Source: Nocardioides okcheonensis (GTDB lineage: Bacteria > Actinomycetota > Actinomycetes > Propionibacteriales > Nocardioidaceae). From it: a stretch of 64,000 nucleotides of DNA. Below are positions 12,241-20,899 of this stretch, one piece after another (positions within the stretch are counted from its first letter, which is position 1; every line of letters begins with the position of its first letter). A program made the translations under genes and the position numbers. Below the pieces are notes generated by a model, which was given only the letters and a program-made list of their open reading frames with translations, did no database searches and was not told the origin of the DNA. The stretch is from NCBI RefSeq assembly GCF_020991065.1, contig NZ_CP087710.1:496001-560000 (forward strand), given 5' to 3'.

Positions 12241-12353
12241 CTCCAGAGTGCCAGCCCGTGCGGTCCGGGTGCCTGAGAGGTTCCGGGGAGGAATTGCCCC
12301 TTCGGCGCACGTACGGCCCTGGGTGCGGACCGCGGTGACTCTCCCGCACGGGA
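12241..12353 (-). promoter_or_regulatory. Glycine riboswitch (one aptamer) upstream of gcvP
   Basis: On the minus strand the leader between about 12353 and 12241 has the conserved glycine-aptamer blocks in order: GGGAGAGTC, GCCGAAGGGGCAA, CCTCTCAGGCA, and CTCTGGA at the 3' end. The outer sequences CCCGTGCGG and CCGCACGGG can pair as a 9-bp P1-like stem. A small hairpin (GGAGG-CCAC-CTCC type, near 12209-12221) sits between the aptamer and the gcvP ribosome-binding site and could be part of the switch. Only one aptamer is seen; many glycine riboswitches are tandem. Known members switch gcv genes on when glycine is abundant. Confidence 0.9.
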
Positions 12354-12390
12354 TGTCAGCGCCCCCACTCTAACCGGCGGCGCCGGAAAT

Positions 12391-12427
12391 CGACGAGGGC
12401 CACCCGGAGTCCGGATGGCCCTCGTCG
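12391..12427 (-). terminator. Stem-loop terminator after the merR gene
   Basis: This is a perfect 12-bp inverted repeat (CGACGAGGGCCA ... TGGCCCTCGTCG) with a 13-nt loop. It lies 24 bp downstream of the stop of the minus-strand merR gene and just upstream of the gcvP riboswitch. There is no long T tract, as is usual in actinobacteria. Confidence 0.75.
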
Positions 12428-12450
12428 AGAGGATCGTGCAGCGGCTGGGG

Positions 12451-13062
<612 letters not shown>

Positions 13063-13168
13063 GCGACCCTCCAGGTCTGATCCTTCGCTCTGCAGCAACT
13101 CCTGGGGGAAGGATCCGCCGATCGGCCCGGAGGGCACCACAACGGTGGAGTTACAACGAAGACAGTTC

Positions 13169-13197
13169 ACCGTAAGCCCGGACCCGGGGGTTGTCCA
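13169..13197 (-). promoter_or_regulatory. Candidate sigma-70-type promoter for the merR gene
   Basis: Reading the minus strand, TGGACA (13197-13192) and TACGGT (13174-13169) are separated by exactly 17 bp. The pair lies about 100 bp upstream of the GTG start at 13062 and supports that shorter start. No experimental support exists. Confidence 0.45.
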
Positions 13198-13218
13198 TCC
13201 ACGGGGCGGCGTGTCGCA

Positions 13219-13241
13219 ACCCTCAACCTCAGGTTTAGGGT
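13219..13241. promoter_or_regulatory. Palindromic MerR-like operator upstream of the merR gene
   Basis: The imperfect palindrome CCCTCAACCT-C-AGGTTTAGGG (8 of 10 positions symmetrical) lies just upstream of the candidate -35 box of the merR gene. A related sequence lies before garA (15061-15084). MerR-family dimers bind such AT-flanked ACCT...AGGT repeats, so autoregulation is plausible. Confidence 0.45.
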
Positions 13242-13260
13242 GAGGCCTGAGCGCCGAGGG

Positions 13261-13728
13261 TCAGGGCGCCTCGAAGTCGTCCGGCGAGACGTGGTCGAGG
13301 AACTCGCGGAACCGCTCGACCTCGTCCTCCTGCTCCACCGGGACGGCGAGGCCGGCCTCGTCGAGCACCGACTCCGCACACACGATCCGGGTCCCGGTGC
13401 GCAGTGCGAGGGCGATCGAGTCCGACGGCCGGGCACCGACCTCCGCGCCGCCCTCGAAGACGAGCTGGGCGTAGAAGATGCTGTCCTGCATGTCGACGAT
13501 CCGCACCTCCTCGAGGCGCTGGCCCGTCGCGGCGAGCACGTCGCGCATCAGGTCGTGCGTCAGCGGTCGCGGCGGCGTCACCCCCTGCTGGGCGAATGCG
13601 ATGGCGGTCGCCTCGACCGCACCGATCCAGATGGGGAGGTAGCGCTCGCCAGTGACCTCGCGCAGCAGCACGATGGGCTGGTTCGAGGGCATCTCGACCC
13701 GGACTCCGACGACGTCCATCTCCCGCAT
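13261..13728 (-). CDS. Bifunctional nuclease (DUF151/BFN) family protein
   Basis: This 155-residue protein has the complete BFN domain (YLPIWIGAVEATAIAFAQQG; RPLTHDLMRDVLAA; ARPSDSIALALRTGT). It resembles Rv1829, which occupies the same place in mycobacteria. The family has reported nuclease activity in plants, but its bacterial role is unclear. I chose the ATG at 13728 (MREMDVVGVRVE); GTG codons at 13737 and 13734 in the same frame are alternatives. It lies between the two MerR regulators on the same strand. Confidence 0.9.
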   Translation of the reverse strand: MREMDVVGVRVEMPSNQPIVLLREVTGERYLPIWIGAVEATAIAFAQQGVTPPRPLTHDLMRDVLAATGQRLEEVRIVDMQDSIFYAQLVFEGGAEVGARPSDSIALALRTGTRIVCAESVLDEAGLAVPVEQEDEVERFREFLDHVSPDDFEAP

Positions 13729-13771
13729 GGCCACCACCCTACTCAGGTGCTCGCAACCGCCGGGGGCGGGA

Positions 13772-14512
13772 TCAGCCGCGGTCGAGGCCGACCTTCACGA
13801 GCGTCGCGTGCAGCCGCACCGACAGCGCGGCGATCTCGGAGGTGGCGTCCTCGGCGCGCCCGCGGGCGGAGGCGTCGCGACCGCGTGCGAGCGGTGCCAC
13901 CACCTGCTGGACCAGCCCCACCTCCCGGTCGGCCGCGGTCTTGAAGGCGCGCAGGTGGCGCGGCTCGAAGCCGTAGTCGGCCAGCTCCCGGGCGGTCTGG
14001 GCGACCACCAGGGCGTCGCTGTCGAAGTGTCCGGTGCCGGTGAGGGCGCGCACCAGGCCGAACTGCTCGAGCTGGACGAGGAGCTCCTCGGAGATGTCCG
14101 CGACCTTGAGCAGCTCGCGGCGCGAGAGGCGCAGGTCGCTCGTGCGCCGGAACGACTCGGGGCTGGGCAGCCCGTCGGCGCTCAGCGCCACCTTCGGCAC
14201 GGTCGGCACGACGGACTCGATCGGTGGCGGCTCCAGGCCGCGGTCGATCGCGTCGAGGTGGTCGCCGATCACCTTGAGCGGGAGGTAGTGGTCGCGCTGC
14301 ATCAGCAGGATGTAGCGCAGCCGGGCGACGTCGTCGCCGGAGAACTTGCGGTAGCCGGCGGGGGTGCGCTCCGGCTTGACCAGTCCCTTGTCCTCGAGGA
14401 AGCGGATCTTGGGGATGGTCACCCCGGGGAAGTCGGGGCGCAGCTGGTCGAGCACCTGACCGATGTTGAACCGGGCGCCGCGGTGGGGTCCCGCGGACGG
14501 CGAGGCACCCAC
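13772..14512 (-). CDS. ftsR: MerR-family regulator, FtsR-like (Rv1828-like)
   Basis: This 246-residue protein has an N-terminal MerR DNA-binding domain (FNIGQVLDQLRPDFPGVTIP, then KIRFLEDKGLV and GYRKFSGDDVARLRYI), a middle linker and a C-terminal dimerisation domain. Sequence and position directly after the garA gene match Rv1828 and corynebacterial FtsR, an activator of ftsZ. The gene begins 4 bp after the garA stop, so both are probably on one transcript. The symbol is by homology and synteny only. Confidence 0.86.
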   Translation of the reverse strand: MGASPSAGPHRGARFNIGQVLDQLRPDFPGVTIPKIRFLEDKGLVKPERTPAGYRKFSGDDVARLRYILLMQRDHYLPLKVIGDHLDAIDRGLEPPPIESVVPTVPKVALSADGLPSPESFRRTSDLRLSRRELLKVADISEELLVQLEQFGLVRALTGTGHFDSDALVVAQTARELADYGFEPRHLRAFKTAADREVGLVQQVVAPLARGRDASARGRAEDATSEIAALSVRLHATLVKVGLDRG

Positions 14513-14516
14513 CGGA

Positions 14517-15029
14517 TCAGCTGTCCGGGTGCGAGGAGAAGAACACCAGGCGGTACTTGCCGATCTGCACCTCGTCGCCGTCGTTGAGCTCGACGGAGTC
14601 GATCCGGTCGCGGTTGACGTAGGTGCCGTTGAGGCTGCCGACGTCGCCGACGGTGTAGCCCGTGCCGGAGCGACGGAACTCGGCGTGCCGGCGCGAGACG
14701 GTCACGTCGTCGAGGAAGATCTCGCTGTCGGGGTGGCGCCCGGCCCCGACCACGTCGGTGTCGAGGAGGAACCGGCTGCCGGCGCTCGGGCCGCGCTGCA
14801 CGACCAGGAGCGCGTGCCCCTCGGGCAGCGCGTCGACCGCGGCGGCGTCGACGGGGCTCAGCTGGCGGTCCGAGGACTCGCGCTGGTCCGGCGCGCCGAA
14901 CGTGATGGTCGCAGTGGTCTCGACGGGGGTGGCCCCGGTGTCCTCCCCCGCGAGCAGCTTCGTGCCGCACTGGGCGCAGAAGCGGGCATCGTCGGGGTTC
15001 TGCTTGCCACACGCGGTGCAGAACGGCAT
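14517..15029 (-). CDS. garA: FHA-domain protein GarA (regulator of glutamate/2-oxoglutarate metabolism)
   Basis: This 170-residue protein starts with a zinc ribbon (CTACGK ... CAQCG). Next comes a phospho-acceptor region (VETTATITF, corresponding to the ETTS site phosphorylated by PknB/PknG) and a C-terminal FHA domain (GAGRHPDSEI, SRRHAEFRR, LNGTYVNRD). In actinobacteria, unphosphorylated GarA inhibits 2-oxoglutarate dehydrogenase and glutamate dehydrogenase and activates glutamate synthase. I chose the ATG at 15029, preceded by GAGGAG; the open frame begins at 15062. It sits between gcvH and the FtsR-like gene as in mycobacteria. The zinc ribbon is an extra element compared with mycobacterial GarA. 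Confidence 0.88.
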   Translation of the reverse strand: MPFCTACGKQNPDDARFCAQCGTKLLAGEDTGATPVETTATITFGAPDQRESSDRQLSPVDAAAVDALPEGHALLVVQRGPSAGSRFLLDTDVVGAGRHPDSEIFLDDVTVSRRHAEFRRSGTGYTVGDVGSLNGTYVNRDRIDSVELNDGDEVQIGKYRLVFFSSHPDS

Positions 15030-15060
15030 GGATGTCTCCTCGGCGGATCGATCGACGCCC

Positions 15061-15084
15061 AACCCTCAGCCGAGGGTTGAGGTT
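15061..15084. promoter_or_regulatory. Palindrome in the garA leader, MerR-type operator candidate
   Basis: AACCCTC-AGCC-GAGGGTT is a perfect 7-bp palindrome followed by GAGGTT, 32-55 bp upstream of the garA start. It resembles the palindrome upstream of the merR gene (13219-13241), suggesting that one of the two MerR regulators controls both. Confidence 0.45.
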
Positions 15085-15157
15085 GACGGTTGCCCCGAAC
15101 CTACCAGTCCGCGGGTTGGCCGCGGACCGGCATCGGGGTGCTCGACGGGCGGTCGGT

Positions 15158-15544
15158 TCAGCCCTCGAGGCCCGACTGGTAGGTGGCGGCGTCGAGCAGG
15201 CCCTCGAGCTGGGAGCCGTCCGCGACCGTGACCTCGAACAGCCAGCCCGCCTCGTAGGGGTCGCTGTTGACGAGCTCGGGCGTCGTGTCGAGCGCCGGGT
15301 TGGTGGCGACCACCTCGCCGGTGACCGGTGCGTAGATGTCGCTGACCGACTTGGTCGACTCCAGCTCGCCACAGGTCTCCCCCGCGGTGACGGAGTCGCC
15401 GACCTGCGGCAGCGACACGTAGACGATGTCACCGAGGGCGTCCTGGGCGAAGTCGGTGATGCCGACGCGCACCGAGCCCTCCGCGTCGCCGGGCGTGCGG
15501 ACCCACTCGTGCTCGCTGGTGTACTTCAGGTTCTCCGGATACAC
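15158..15544 (-). CDS. gcvH: Glycine cleavage system H protein
   Basis: This 128-residue lipoyl-carrier protein shuttles the aminomethyl group between GcvP and GcvT. It has the family start (YPENLKYTSEHEWV) and the lipoylation site K65 in GELESTKSVSDIYAPVTG. The start is the GTG at 15544, with GAGGAG about 7 bases upstream; the upstream open frame to 15637 looks non-coding. It lies in the conserved actinobacterial block between DUF881 genes and garA. Confidence 0.96.
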   Translation of the reverse strand: MYPENLKYTSEHEWVRTPGDAEGSVRVGITDFAQDALGDIVYVSLPQVGDSVTAGETCGELESTKSVSDIYAPVTGEVVATNPALDTTPELVNSDPYEAGWLFEVTVADGSQLEGLLDAATYQSGLEG

Positions 15545-15611
15545 GTCGGCTCTCCTCGCGAGGTCGGGACGCGGCAGACCCGTTCTGCCGCCAGGGCGCT
15601 CCGGCGGCAGG

Positions 15612-16409
15612 CTACTGGCCGGTGCCCAGCTCCGCATAGGCGGGTCGCGTCGCCTCGCGGACGCTGGTGACCTCCACCTGCTCGGGCTCCTCGATCGTCA
15701 CCTCGGCGCCGTCGAGGGTCTCGAGCGTCTCGACCGGGCCGGTGGAGAAGGTCAGCGCGGTCCGCAGGACGTGCGGGTCGCCGATCACGTCGAGGACGTA
15801 CGGCGGCTCGAGCAGCTGGTCGTCGAGCTCGATGCCGCCCACCGCGTTCTGGAACGAGCTGTCCGCACCGAGGCGGATCTCGTCGTTGAACTCCATCGCC
15901 TCCGCGCCGGCGGTCCGCAGCTCCTGCACGGTGTCGAGCAGCGAGCCGACGCTGACCCGGCTGGTCGTCTCGGTGATGGTGATCCGCAGCCCCTCGCCGG
16001 AGACCGGCACCAGGCCGGCGATGATGTTCAGCGTGCGGACCCGCTGCTCGGCCTCGTCGAGCGCCGCGGCCCGGGCCTGGTTCTCGTCGAGCAGCTCGTC
16101 GCGGCGCGACTCCAGCCGGTCGACCTCGCGCCGGGCCCGCTCGGCGGTGCCGGTGAGGCCGTCGAGGACCTGGATCAGCTCGCTCTCGCGCAGGCCGGCG
16201 TAGGTGTCGTTGGCCTTGGTGTCGCGCACCTGCACGACGAAGGTGAAGCCGAGGACGGCCAGCAGCACCCCGACCACCGCCTGACGCCGCGAGGGTCGCG
16301 TGAACGCGCCGCGGAGCCGGTCGCGCCCCGGCTCCACGTCCCTCGTGTCGGGCCGGTCGGGCTGGTCGGGCCGGTCGGGCTGGTCGGGCTGGTCGGGCTG
16401 GTCAGGCAT
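15612..16409 (-). CDS. DUF881 family membrane-anchored protein
   Basis: This 265-residue protein has a Pro/Asp/Gln-rich cytoplasmic N-terminus (about 1-22), one transmembrane helix (about 44-60, VVGVLLAVLGFTFVV), a coiled-coil (about 75-125) and the extracytoplasmic DUF881 domain (about 130-260, including EGLRITITE and YVLDVIGDP). DUF881 proteins occur in pairs flanking sbp in Gram-positives, near division or sporulation genes; function is unknown. The start overlaps the sbp stop by 8 bp. The N-terminal repeats come from a 9-bp tandem repeat (16347-16400). Confidence 0.85.
   Translation of the reverse strand: MPDQPDQPDQPDRPDQPDRPDTRDVEPGRDRLRGAFTRPSRRQAVVGVLLAVLGFTFVVQVRDTKANDTYAGLRESELIQVLDGLTGTAERARREVDRLESRRDELLDENQARAAALDEAEQRVRTLNIIAGLVPVSGEGLRITITETTSRVSVGSLLDTVQELRTAGAEAMEFNDEIRLGADSSFQNAVGGIELDDQLLEPPYVLDVIGDPHVLRTALTFSTGPVETLETLDGAEVTIEEPEQVEVTSVREATRPAYAELGTGQ
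16347..16400. repeat. 9-bp tandem repeat inside the DUF881 gene
   Basis: Six copies of GTCGGGCTG/GTCGGGCCG in a row encode the alternating Asp-Gln/Arg-Pro triplets at the N-terminus of the DUF881 protein. Copy number is likely to vary between strains without breaking the frame. Confidence 0.85.
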
Positions 16410-16734
16410 GGAAGACGTGCCTCCGGATCGCGGCCACGTTGGAGAAGATCCGGATGCCGAGCACGACGATCACGCCCGTCGACAGCTGCGCACCGACGCC
16501 GAGCTGGTCTCCGAGGTAGACGATCGCGGCGGCGATCACGACGTTGCTGACGAAGGAGACGACGAAGACCTTGTCGTCGAAGATGCCGTCGAGGTACGCG
16601 CGCAGGCCGCCGAAGACCGCGTCGAGGGCGGCCACGACCGCGATCGGCAGGTAGGGCTGCAGACCGAGCGGCACGTCCGGGGCGAACACCAGCCCCGCCA
16701 CGATGCCGAACAGCAGACCGAGAGCGGCAATCAC
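16402..16734 (-). CDS. sbp: Small basic family protein (DUF1290)
   Basis: This 110-residue membrane protein has three or four helices (about 3-20, 28-50, 55-75, 82-100). It matches the 'small basic protein' family, which in other Gram-positives is encoded between DUF881 genes and close to ftsZ. It overlaps both neighbours (4 bp with the upstream DUF881 gene, 8 bp with the downstream one), so the three are translated together and probably form one complex. Exact role unknown. Confidence 0.88.
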   Translation of the reverse strand: MIAALGLLFGIVAGLVFAPDVPLGLQPYLPIAVVAALDAVFGGLRAYLDGIFDDKVFVVSFVSNVVIAAAIVYLGDQLGVGAQLSTGVIVVLGIRIFSNVAAIRRHVFHA

Positions 16735-17615
16735 GGCGCGCTCCCCTCCCCTCCACCTTGGCCGTCGGGATCGGCGTCGAGCTCGATCACACCACGCAGG
16801 TCGCGCGACGGCGCAGCCGGCAGGCGCATGTCGTCCACATTCTCAGGCGTGTAGAGGAATCCCAAGCCGCTGACGAGCGCGAACCACTCCTGTCCCTCGC
16901 TGGTCTGGAGCAGTCGGGCCTGCAGGGTGCGCGGGTCGCCGATCGCGGACACGACGTAGGGCGCGTTGACCGGTCGCCCGTTGACGTGGATCGCCCGGCT
17001 GGTGTTGCGGATGCCGCCGAGGGCGTTGATCCGCTGGTCGTTGATCGCGATCGCCTCGGCGCCGGCCTCCCACAGCCCGTCGACCAGCACCGCGAGGTCC
17101 TCGTCCCGGATCTCGCTGTTGACGTCGATGCCCGGACGGTTGTCGACCGTGATCCGGACGCCCGGTCCGTGGACGGCTGCGAAGCCGGTGACCAGCTCGG
17201 CGCGGCGCACCCGCGTGTCGAGGTCGTCGAGCTGGCCCTGCACGGTGGTGCTGCGGGCCACGATCGCCTGGTTGCCGGCGGTCAGGTCCGCCACCTGCGC
17301 CTGCAGGCCGCGCAGCTCGTCGCGGCGGGAGTCGATCTGCTGGGTCAGCGCGGCCCGGCTGAGCTCGTCGACCTCCGCCTGCCGGTCGGTCTGCGCCGCG
17401 ACGACGGACGCCATCACGCCGAGCGCCGCGACGGCCAGCAGGCTGGCGACGTGCGGGCGCGTGCGCGGCGCGGGCGCGGCCCCGCTCGCCGCGCGCTGCT
17501 GGGCGACGTGGGCGTAGTCCTCGTCCATCGACCGCGCCGTGATCAGCGTGAGCAGCGGCGTCGTCACATGCGGCGGGAGCGGAGCAGCCGGCCCCCGCGC
17601 GGGCTGCTCAGCCAT
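16731..17615 (-). CDS. DUF881 family membrane-anchored protein
   Basis: This 294-residue protein has a cytoplasmic N-terminus, one transmembrane helix (about 55-73), a coiled coil (about 80-130) and a DUF881 domain (about 140-265; GPGVRITVDNRPG, EAIAINDQRI, APYVVSAIGDP). It is the paralogue of the other DUF881 gene across sbp. It overlaps the phosphatidyltransferase gene upstream by 8 bp and sbp downstream by ATGA. Confidence 0.86.
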   Translation of the reverse strand: MAEQPARGPAAPLPPHVTTPLLTLITARSMDEDYAHVAQQRAASGAAPAPRTRPHVASLLAVAALGVMASVVAAQTDRQAEVDELSRAALTQQIDSRRDELRGLQAQVADLTAGNQAIVARSTTVQGQLDDLDTRVRRAELVTGFAAVHGPGVRITVDNRPGIDVNSEIRDEDLAVLVDGLWEAGAEAIAINDQRINALGGIRNTSRAIHVNGRPVNAPYVVSAIGDPRTLQARLLQTSEGQEWFALVSGLGFLYTPENVDDMRLPAAPSRDLRGVIELDADPDGQGGGEGSAP

Positions 17616-18210
17616 GGTCGGTCGCGGGCGACGTACGACGCGGTGTGTCGCGCACCAGCGTCCGGACCTGCCAGGCGTAGAGCACGCCGGCCCACCAGTA
17701 GAGACCGATCCCCCACCACGCGAACGCCCACCCGAAGTTGCGGGCGAGGGTGGCGACCACGCCGGTGCCCTCGCCGAGGAGCAGCAGCGGGAAGGCGTAG
17801 AGCAGGTTGAAGGTGGCGGCCTTGCCGAGGAAGTGGACCGGGAGGGCGGAGAAGCCGCGGGTGCGCAGGATCGGGACGAGTCCCCACAGGCACAGGTCGC
17901 GCAGCGGCAGGGCCACCGCCACCCACCACGGGATGATGTCGCGCAGGAACAGCCCGATGACCACGGCGAGGATGTAGAGCCGGTCCGCGACCGGGTCGAG
18001 GATCTCGCCGAGCTTGGAGAACTGCCCGAGCTTGCGCGCCAGCCACCCGTCGAGGAAGTCGGTGAAGCCGGCGACCATCAGCACGGCGAGGGCGACGGCG
18101 TCCTGCTCGGGCCCGAGCACCAGCCACAGGAACAGGGGCACGCCGGCGAGCCGCACCAGACTGATGATGTTCGGCACGGTCCAGACGCGGGTCGCTTCCT
18201 CCTCGGACAC
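17608..18210 (-). CDS. CDP-alcohol phosphatidyltransferase family protein (PgsA-like)
   Basis: This 200-residue membrane enzyme has the family signature D-x2-D-G-x2-A-R-x8-G-x3-D-x3-D, seen as DFLDGWLARKLGQFSKLGE followed by ILDPVADRLY. Such enzymes transfer a phosphatidyl group from CDP-diacylglycerol to an alcohol such as glycerol-3-phosphate or inositol. Four to five further hydrophobic segments are visible. The closest positional match is the pgsA2-type gene Rv1822; the alcohol substrate cannot be read from sequence. It is probably the first gene of the DUF881-sbp-DUF881 operon. Confidence 0.88.
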   Translation of the reverse strand: MSEEEATRVWTVPNIISLVRLAGVPLFLWLVLGPEQDAVALAVLMVAGFTDFLDGWLARKLGQFSKLGEILDPVADRLYILAVVIGLFLRDIIPWWVAVALPLRDLCLWGLVPILRTRGFSALPVHFLGKAATFNLLYAFPLLLLGEGTGVVATLARNFGWAFAWWGIGLYWWAGVLYAWQVRTLVRDTPRRTSPATDHG

Positions 18211-18230
18211 GCCCCGACCCTATCCAGCCC

Positions 18231-19295
18231 TCATCCGACGTCGGCGCCGGACACGTCGTGGTGCGCCGCGTCACGGATCTCGCCGACCAGCTCCTCGAGG
18301 ACGTCCTCGAGGGTGACCAGTCCGACGACCCGTCCGTCGCGCTCGACCACGCGCGCCATGTGGGCGCCCTTGACCTGCAGGCTCTCCAGGGCGTCGTGCA
18401 GCAGGTCGTCCGGGTGGACCGACGCGAACGGCCGCACCCACTTGTCCTCGACGACCCGCGAGCGCTTGTCGTCGTCGGACTCCAGGACGTCCTTGATGTG
18501 GAGGTAGCCCAGCAGCTCGCCGTCCGGTGCGGCGACCGGGAAGCGGCTGAAGCCGGTGGCGGCGCAGATCTGCTCGACGTCGGCGACGGTCGAGCCCTGC
18601 GACACGGTGGCGAGGGTGCTGGACGGCATGAGGATCGAGCCGACCGACTTCTCGATGAAGCCGAGGGCGCCGGCGAGCCGGTCGTACTCCTCGGCCTCGA
18701 TCATGCCCTCGCCGCGCGACTCCTCCACGAGCGCCGCGACCTCCTCGCGGGTGAAGCTCGAGCTGACCTCGTCCTTCGGCTCGATCCGCAGCAGCCGCAG
18801 CACGCCGTTGGCGGCGAGGTTCATGCCGGCGATCACCGGGCGCAGCACGGTCACCACGGCCAGCATCGGCGGGCTGAGGACCAGCGCGGCGCGGTCGGGC
18901 CCGGCCAGCGCGATGTTCTTCGGCACCATCTCGCCGAGCACCACGTGGAGGTAGACCACGATCGACATCGCCACCACGAACGACACCGGGTGCAGCAGGT
19001 TGTCGGGCAGGTGCGCCTGGTGGAACAGCGGCTCGAGCAGGTGTGCGACCGCCGGTTCGCCGATCGCGCCGAGGCCGAGCGAGCACACCGTGATGCCGAG
19101 CTGGGCGCCGGCCATCACCAGCGACACGTTCTCCATCGCCGACAGCGTGGTGCGGGCCGCGCGCGAGCCGCCCTGCGCGAGCGGCTCGATCTGGCTGCGC
19201 CGGGCGGACAGCAGCGCGAACTCGGCGCCGACGAAGAACGCGTTGAGCGCCAGCAGCACGACGGCGAGCAGCACGCCGAACAGGTCGCCGTTCAT
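18231..19295 (-). CDS. CNNM/CBS-domain membrane protein (hemolysin family)
   Basis: This 354-residue protein has an N-terminal CNNM (DUF21) domain with four hydrophobic segments (about 1-190) and two CBS domains (about 210-340; GYLHIKDVLESD, GLVTLEDVLEELVGE). Unlike its upstream neighbour it has no CorC/HlyC C-terminal domain. Family members are linked to magnesium or other divalent cation transport. Its start overlaps the stop of the longer paralogue (ATGA), so the pair probably forms a heteromer, as for Rv1841c/Rv1842c. Confidence 0.9.
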   Translation of the reverse strand: MNGDLFGVLLAVVLLALNAFFVGAEFALLSARRSQIEPLAQGGSRAARTTLSAMENVSLVMAGAQLGITVCSLGLGAIGEPAVAHLLEPLFHQAHLPDNLLHPVSFVVAMSIVVYLHVVLGEMVPKNIALAGPDRAALVLSPPMLAVVTVLRPVIAGMNLAANGVLRLLRIEPKDEVSSSFTREEVAALVEESRGEGMIEAEEYDRLAGALGFIEKSVGSILMPSSTLATVSQGSTVADVEQICAATGFSRFPVAAPDGELLGYLHIKDVLESDDDKRSRVVEDKWVRPFASVHPDDLLHDALESLQVKGAHMARVVERDGRVVGLVTLEDVLEELVGEIRDAAHHDVSGADVG

Positions 19296-20644
19296 GACGG
19301 CTCCCCGGTCGTCGTCGCCACCAGGCGCAGGTCGAGCCGGTCGATGCGCAGGCCGTCCATCCGCTCGACGGTGAGCATGACCAGCCGCTCGCGCGGCTCG
19401 TGCGGGTCGGAGCGGTCCGGGACCGCCACCTCCACCCGGTCGCCCGGGGTGGGGATCTTGCCGAGCTCGCGCATGACCAGCCCGGCGACGGTGTCGTAGT
19501 CCTCGTGCAGCGGCAGCTCGATCTCGGTCGCGTCCTCGACCTCGTCGGGGCGCAGCAGCCCGGACAGCGTCCAGCTGCCGTCGCGGCGCTGACGGATGCG
19601 GGCGCCGAGGCGGTCGTGCTCGTCGGAGATGTCGCCGACGATCTCCTCGACGACGTCCTCGAGCGTGACGATGCCGGCGTGGCCGCCGTACTCGTCGAGC
19701 ACGATCGCCATCTGGAACCCGTCCTGGCGCAGCAGCGCGAGCAGCGGGTCGAGGCGCAGGCTGTCGGGGACCACGACCGGCTTGACCATGACGTGCTTGA
19801 TCCGGGTCGTCGCCCGCTCGTGGACCGGGACGGCCACGGCGTGCTTGACGTGGACGGTGCCGACGACGGTGTCCTCGGCGTCGAGCACCGGGAAGCGGGA
19901 GTGGCCGGTCTGCCGGGCCAGCTCGATCACGGCCGAGACCCGGTCGCCGTCCTCGACGGTCGTGGTGCGCACGCGCGGGGTCATGATCTCGCCCGTGGTG
20001 CGGGTGCCGAACTCGACCGAGCGCTCCACCAGCTCGGCGGTCTCGGCGTCCAGGGTGCCCTGGTCGGCGGAGCGCTGGACCAGCGAGGCCAGCTCCTGCG
20101 AGCTGCGCGCGGAGCGCAGCTCCTCCTGCGGCTCGATGCCGAGGCGCCGCACGATGCCGTTGGCGGAGCCGTTGAGGGCCCGGATCGGCGTCCGGGTGAG
20201 CGCGGTGAAGCCGCGCATGAAGCCCTGGGTGGCGCGTGCGGTCTCCAGCGGCCGGGCGATCGCGATGTTCTTCGGCACCATCTCGCCGAAGATCATGGTC
20301 AGCACGGTGCCGAGCGCGAGGCCGAGACCGAGCGACAGCGGCGTCACGACGCCGTCGGGCAGTCCGGCGGACGCCAGCGGCGCGTCGATCAGGTCGGCGA
20401 TGGCGGGCTCGGCCAGGAAGCCGATGGCCAGGTTGGTGACCGTGATGCCGACCTGGGCGCCGGACAGCTGGGTGGACAGCGAGCGCAGGGCGAGCTGGAC
20501 GCCCTTGGCGCCGTCGTCGCCGTCAGCGGCGGCGCGCTCGACGGTGGCACGGTCGACGGTCACGAAGGAGAACTCCGCGGCCACGAACAGCCCGCAGGCG
20601 GCGATCAGCGCCAGCGCCACGAGCAACAACACGACGGGGGTCAC
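19292..20644 (-). CDS. CNNM/CBS-domain membrane protein with CorC_HlyC C-terminal domain
   Basis: This 450-residue protein has the full order of the family: CNNM domain (about 1-195), CBS pair (about 210-335; GTVHVKHAVAV, GIVTLEDVVEEIVGD) and the transporter-associated CorC_HlyC domain (about 350-435). It is likely a divalent-cation efflux or uptake-linked protein. It is the first gene of a two-gene operon; the start at 20644 faces a 255-bp region shared with the divergent sulfatase gene. Confidence 0.9.
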   Translation of the reverse strand: MTPVVLLLVALALIAACGLFVAAEFSFVTVDRATVERAAADGDDGAKGVQLALRSLSTQLSGAQVGITVTNLAIGFLAEPAIADLIDAPLASAGLPDGVVTPLSLGLGLALGTVLTMIFGEMVPKNIAIARPLETARATQGFMRGFTALTRTPIRALNGSANGIVRRLGIEPQEELRSARSSQELASLVQRSADQGTLDAETAELVERSVEFGTRTTGEIMTPRVRTTTVEDGDRVSAVIELARQTGHSRFPVLDAEDTVVGTVHVKHAVAVPVHERATTRIKHVMVKPVVVPDSLRLDPLLALLRQDGFQMAIVLDEYGGHAGIVTLEDVVEEIVGDISDEHDRLGARIRQRRDGSWTLSGLLRPDEVEDATEIELPLHEDYDTVAGLVMRELGKIPTPGDRVEVAVPDRSDPHEPRERLVMLTVERMDGLRIDRLDLRLVATTTGEPS

Positions 20645-20899
20645 GACGCGCTCCCGGGGGACGGGGCGGTCGTGCGGGGACTTTGACTCTCCATGGCGGG
20701 TGCTGGGGGTTCCTCGATCTCGGCGTCAGGAGGGCAGAAGCGTACCGGTTCACACCGTCTCGGCCCCAGTCGACGTGTCGCCTTGGGGAGGTGCGGGGCC
20801 GCGCCCTACTCTTTGGCCACACCACGGGGGCACGACGCCGTCGTGGGCACTGTGGGGCGAGACTTCAGGGCCGATCGGCTCGGGCGAGGACGACGACGG
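20645..20899. other. Divergent intergenic region between CNNM gene and sulfatase
   Basis: These 255 bp separate the minus-strand CNNM/CBS operon from the plus-strand sulfatase gene and must hold both promoters. The open frame of the sulfatase runs back through it to 20693 but is not homologous-looking. I see no clear -10/-35 pair, riboswitch or terminator. Confidence 0.5.
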
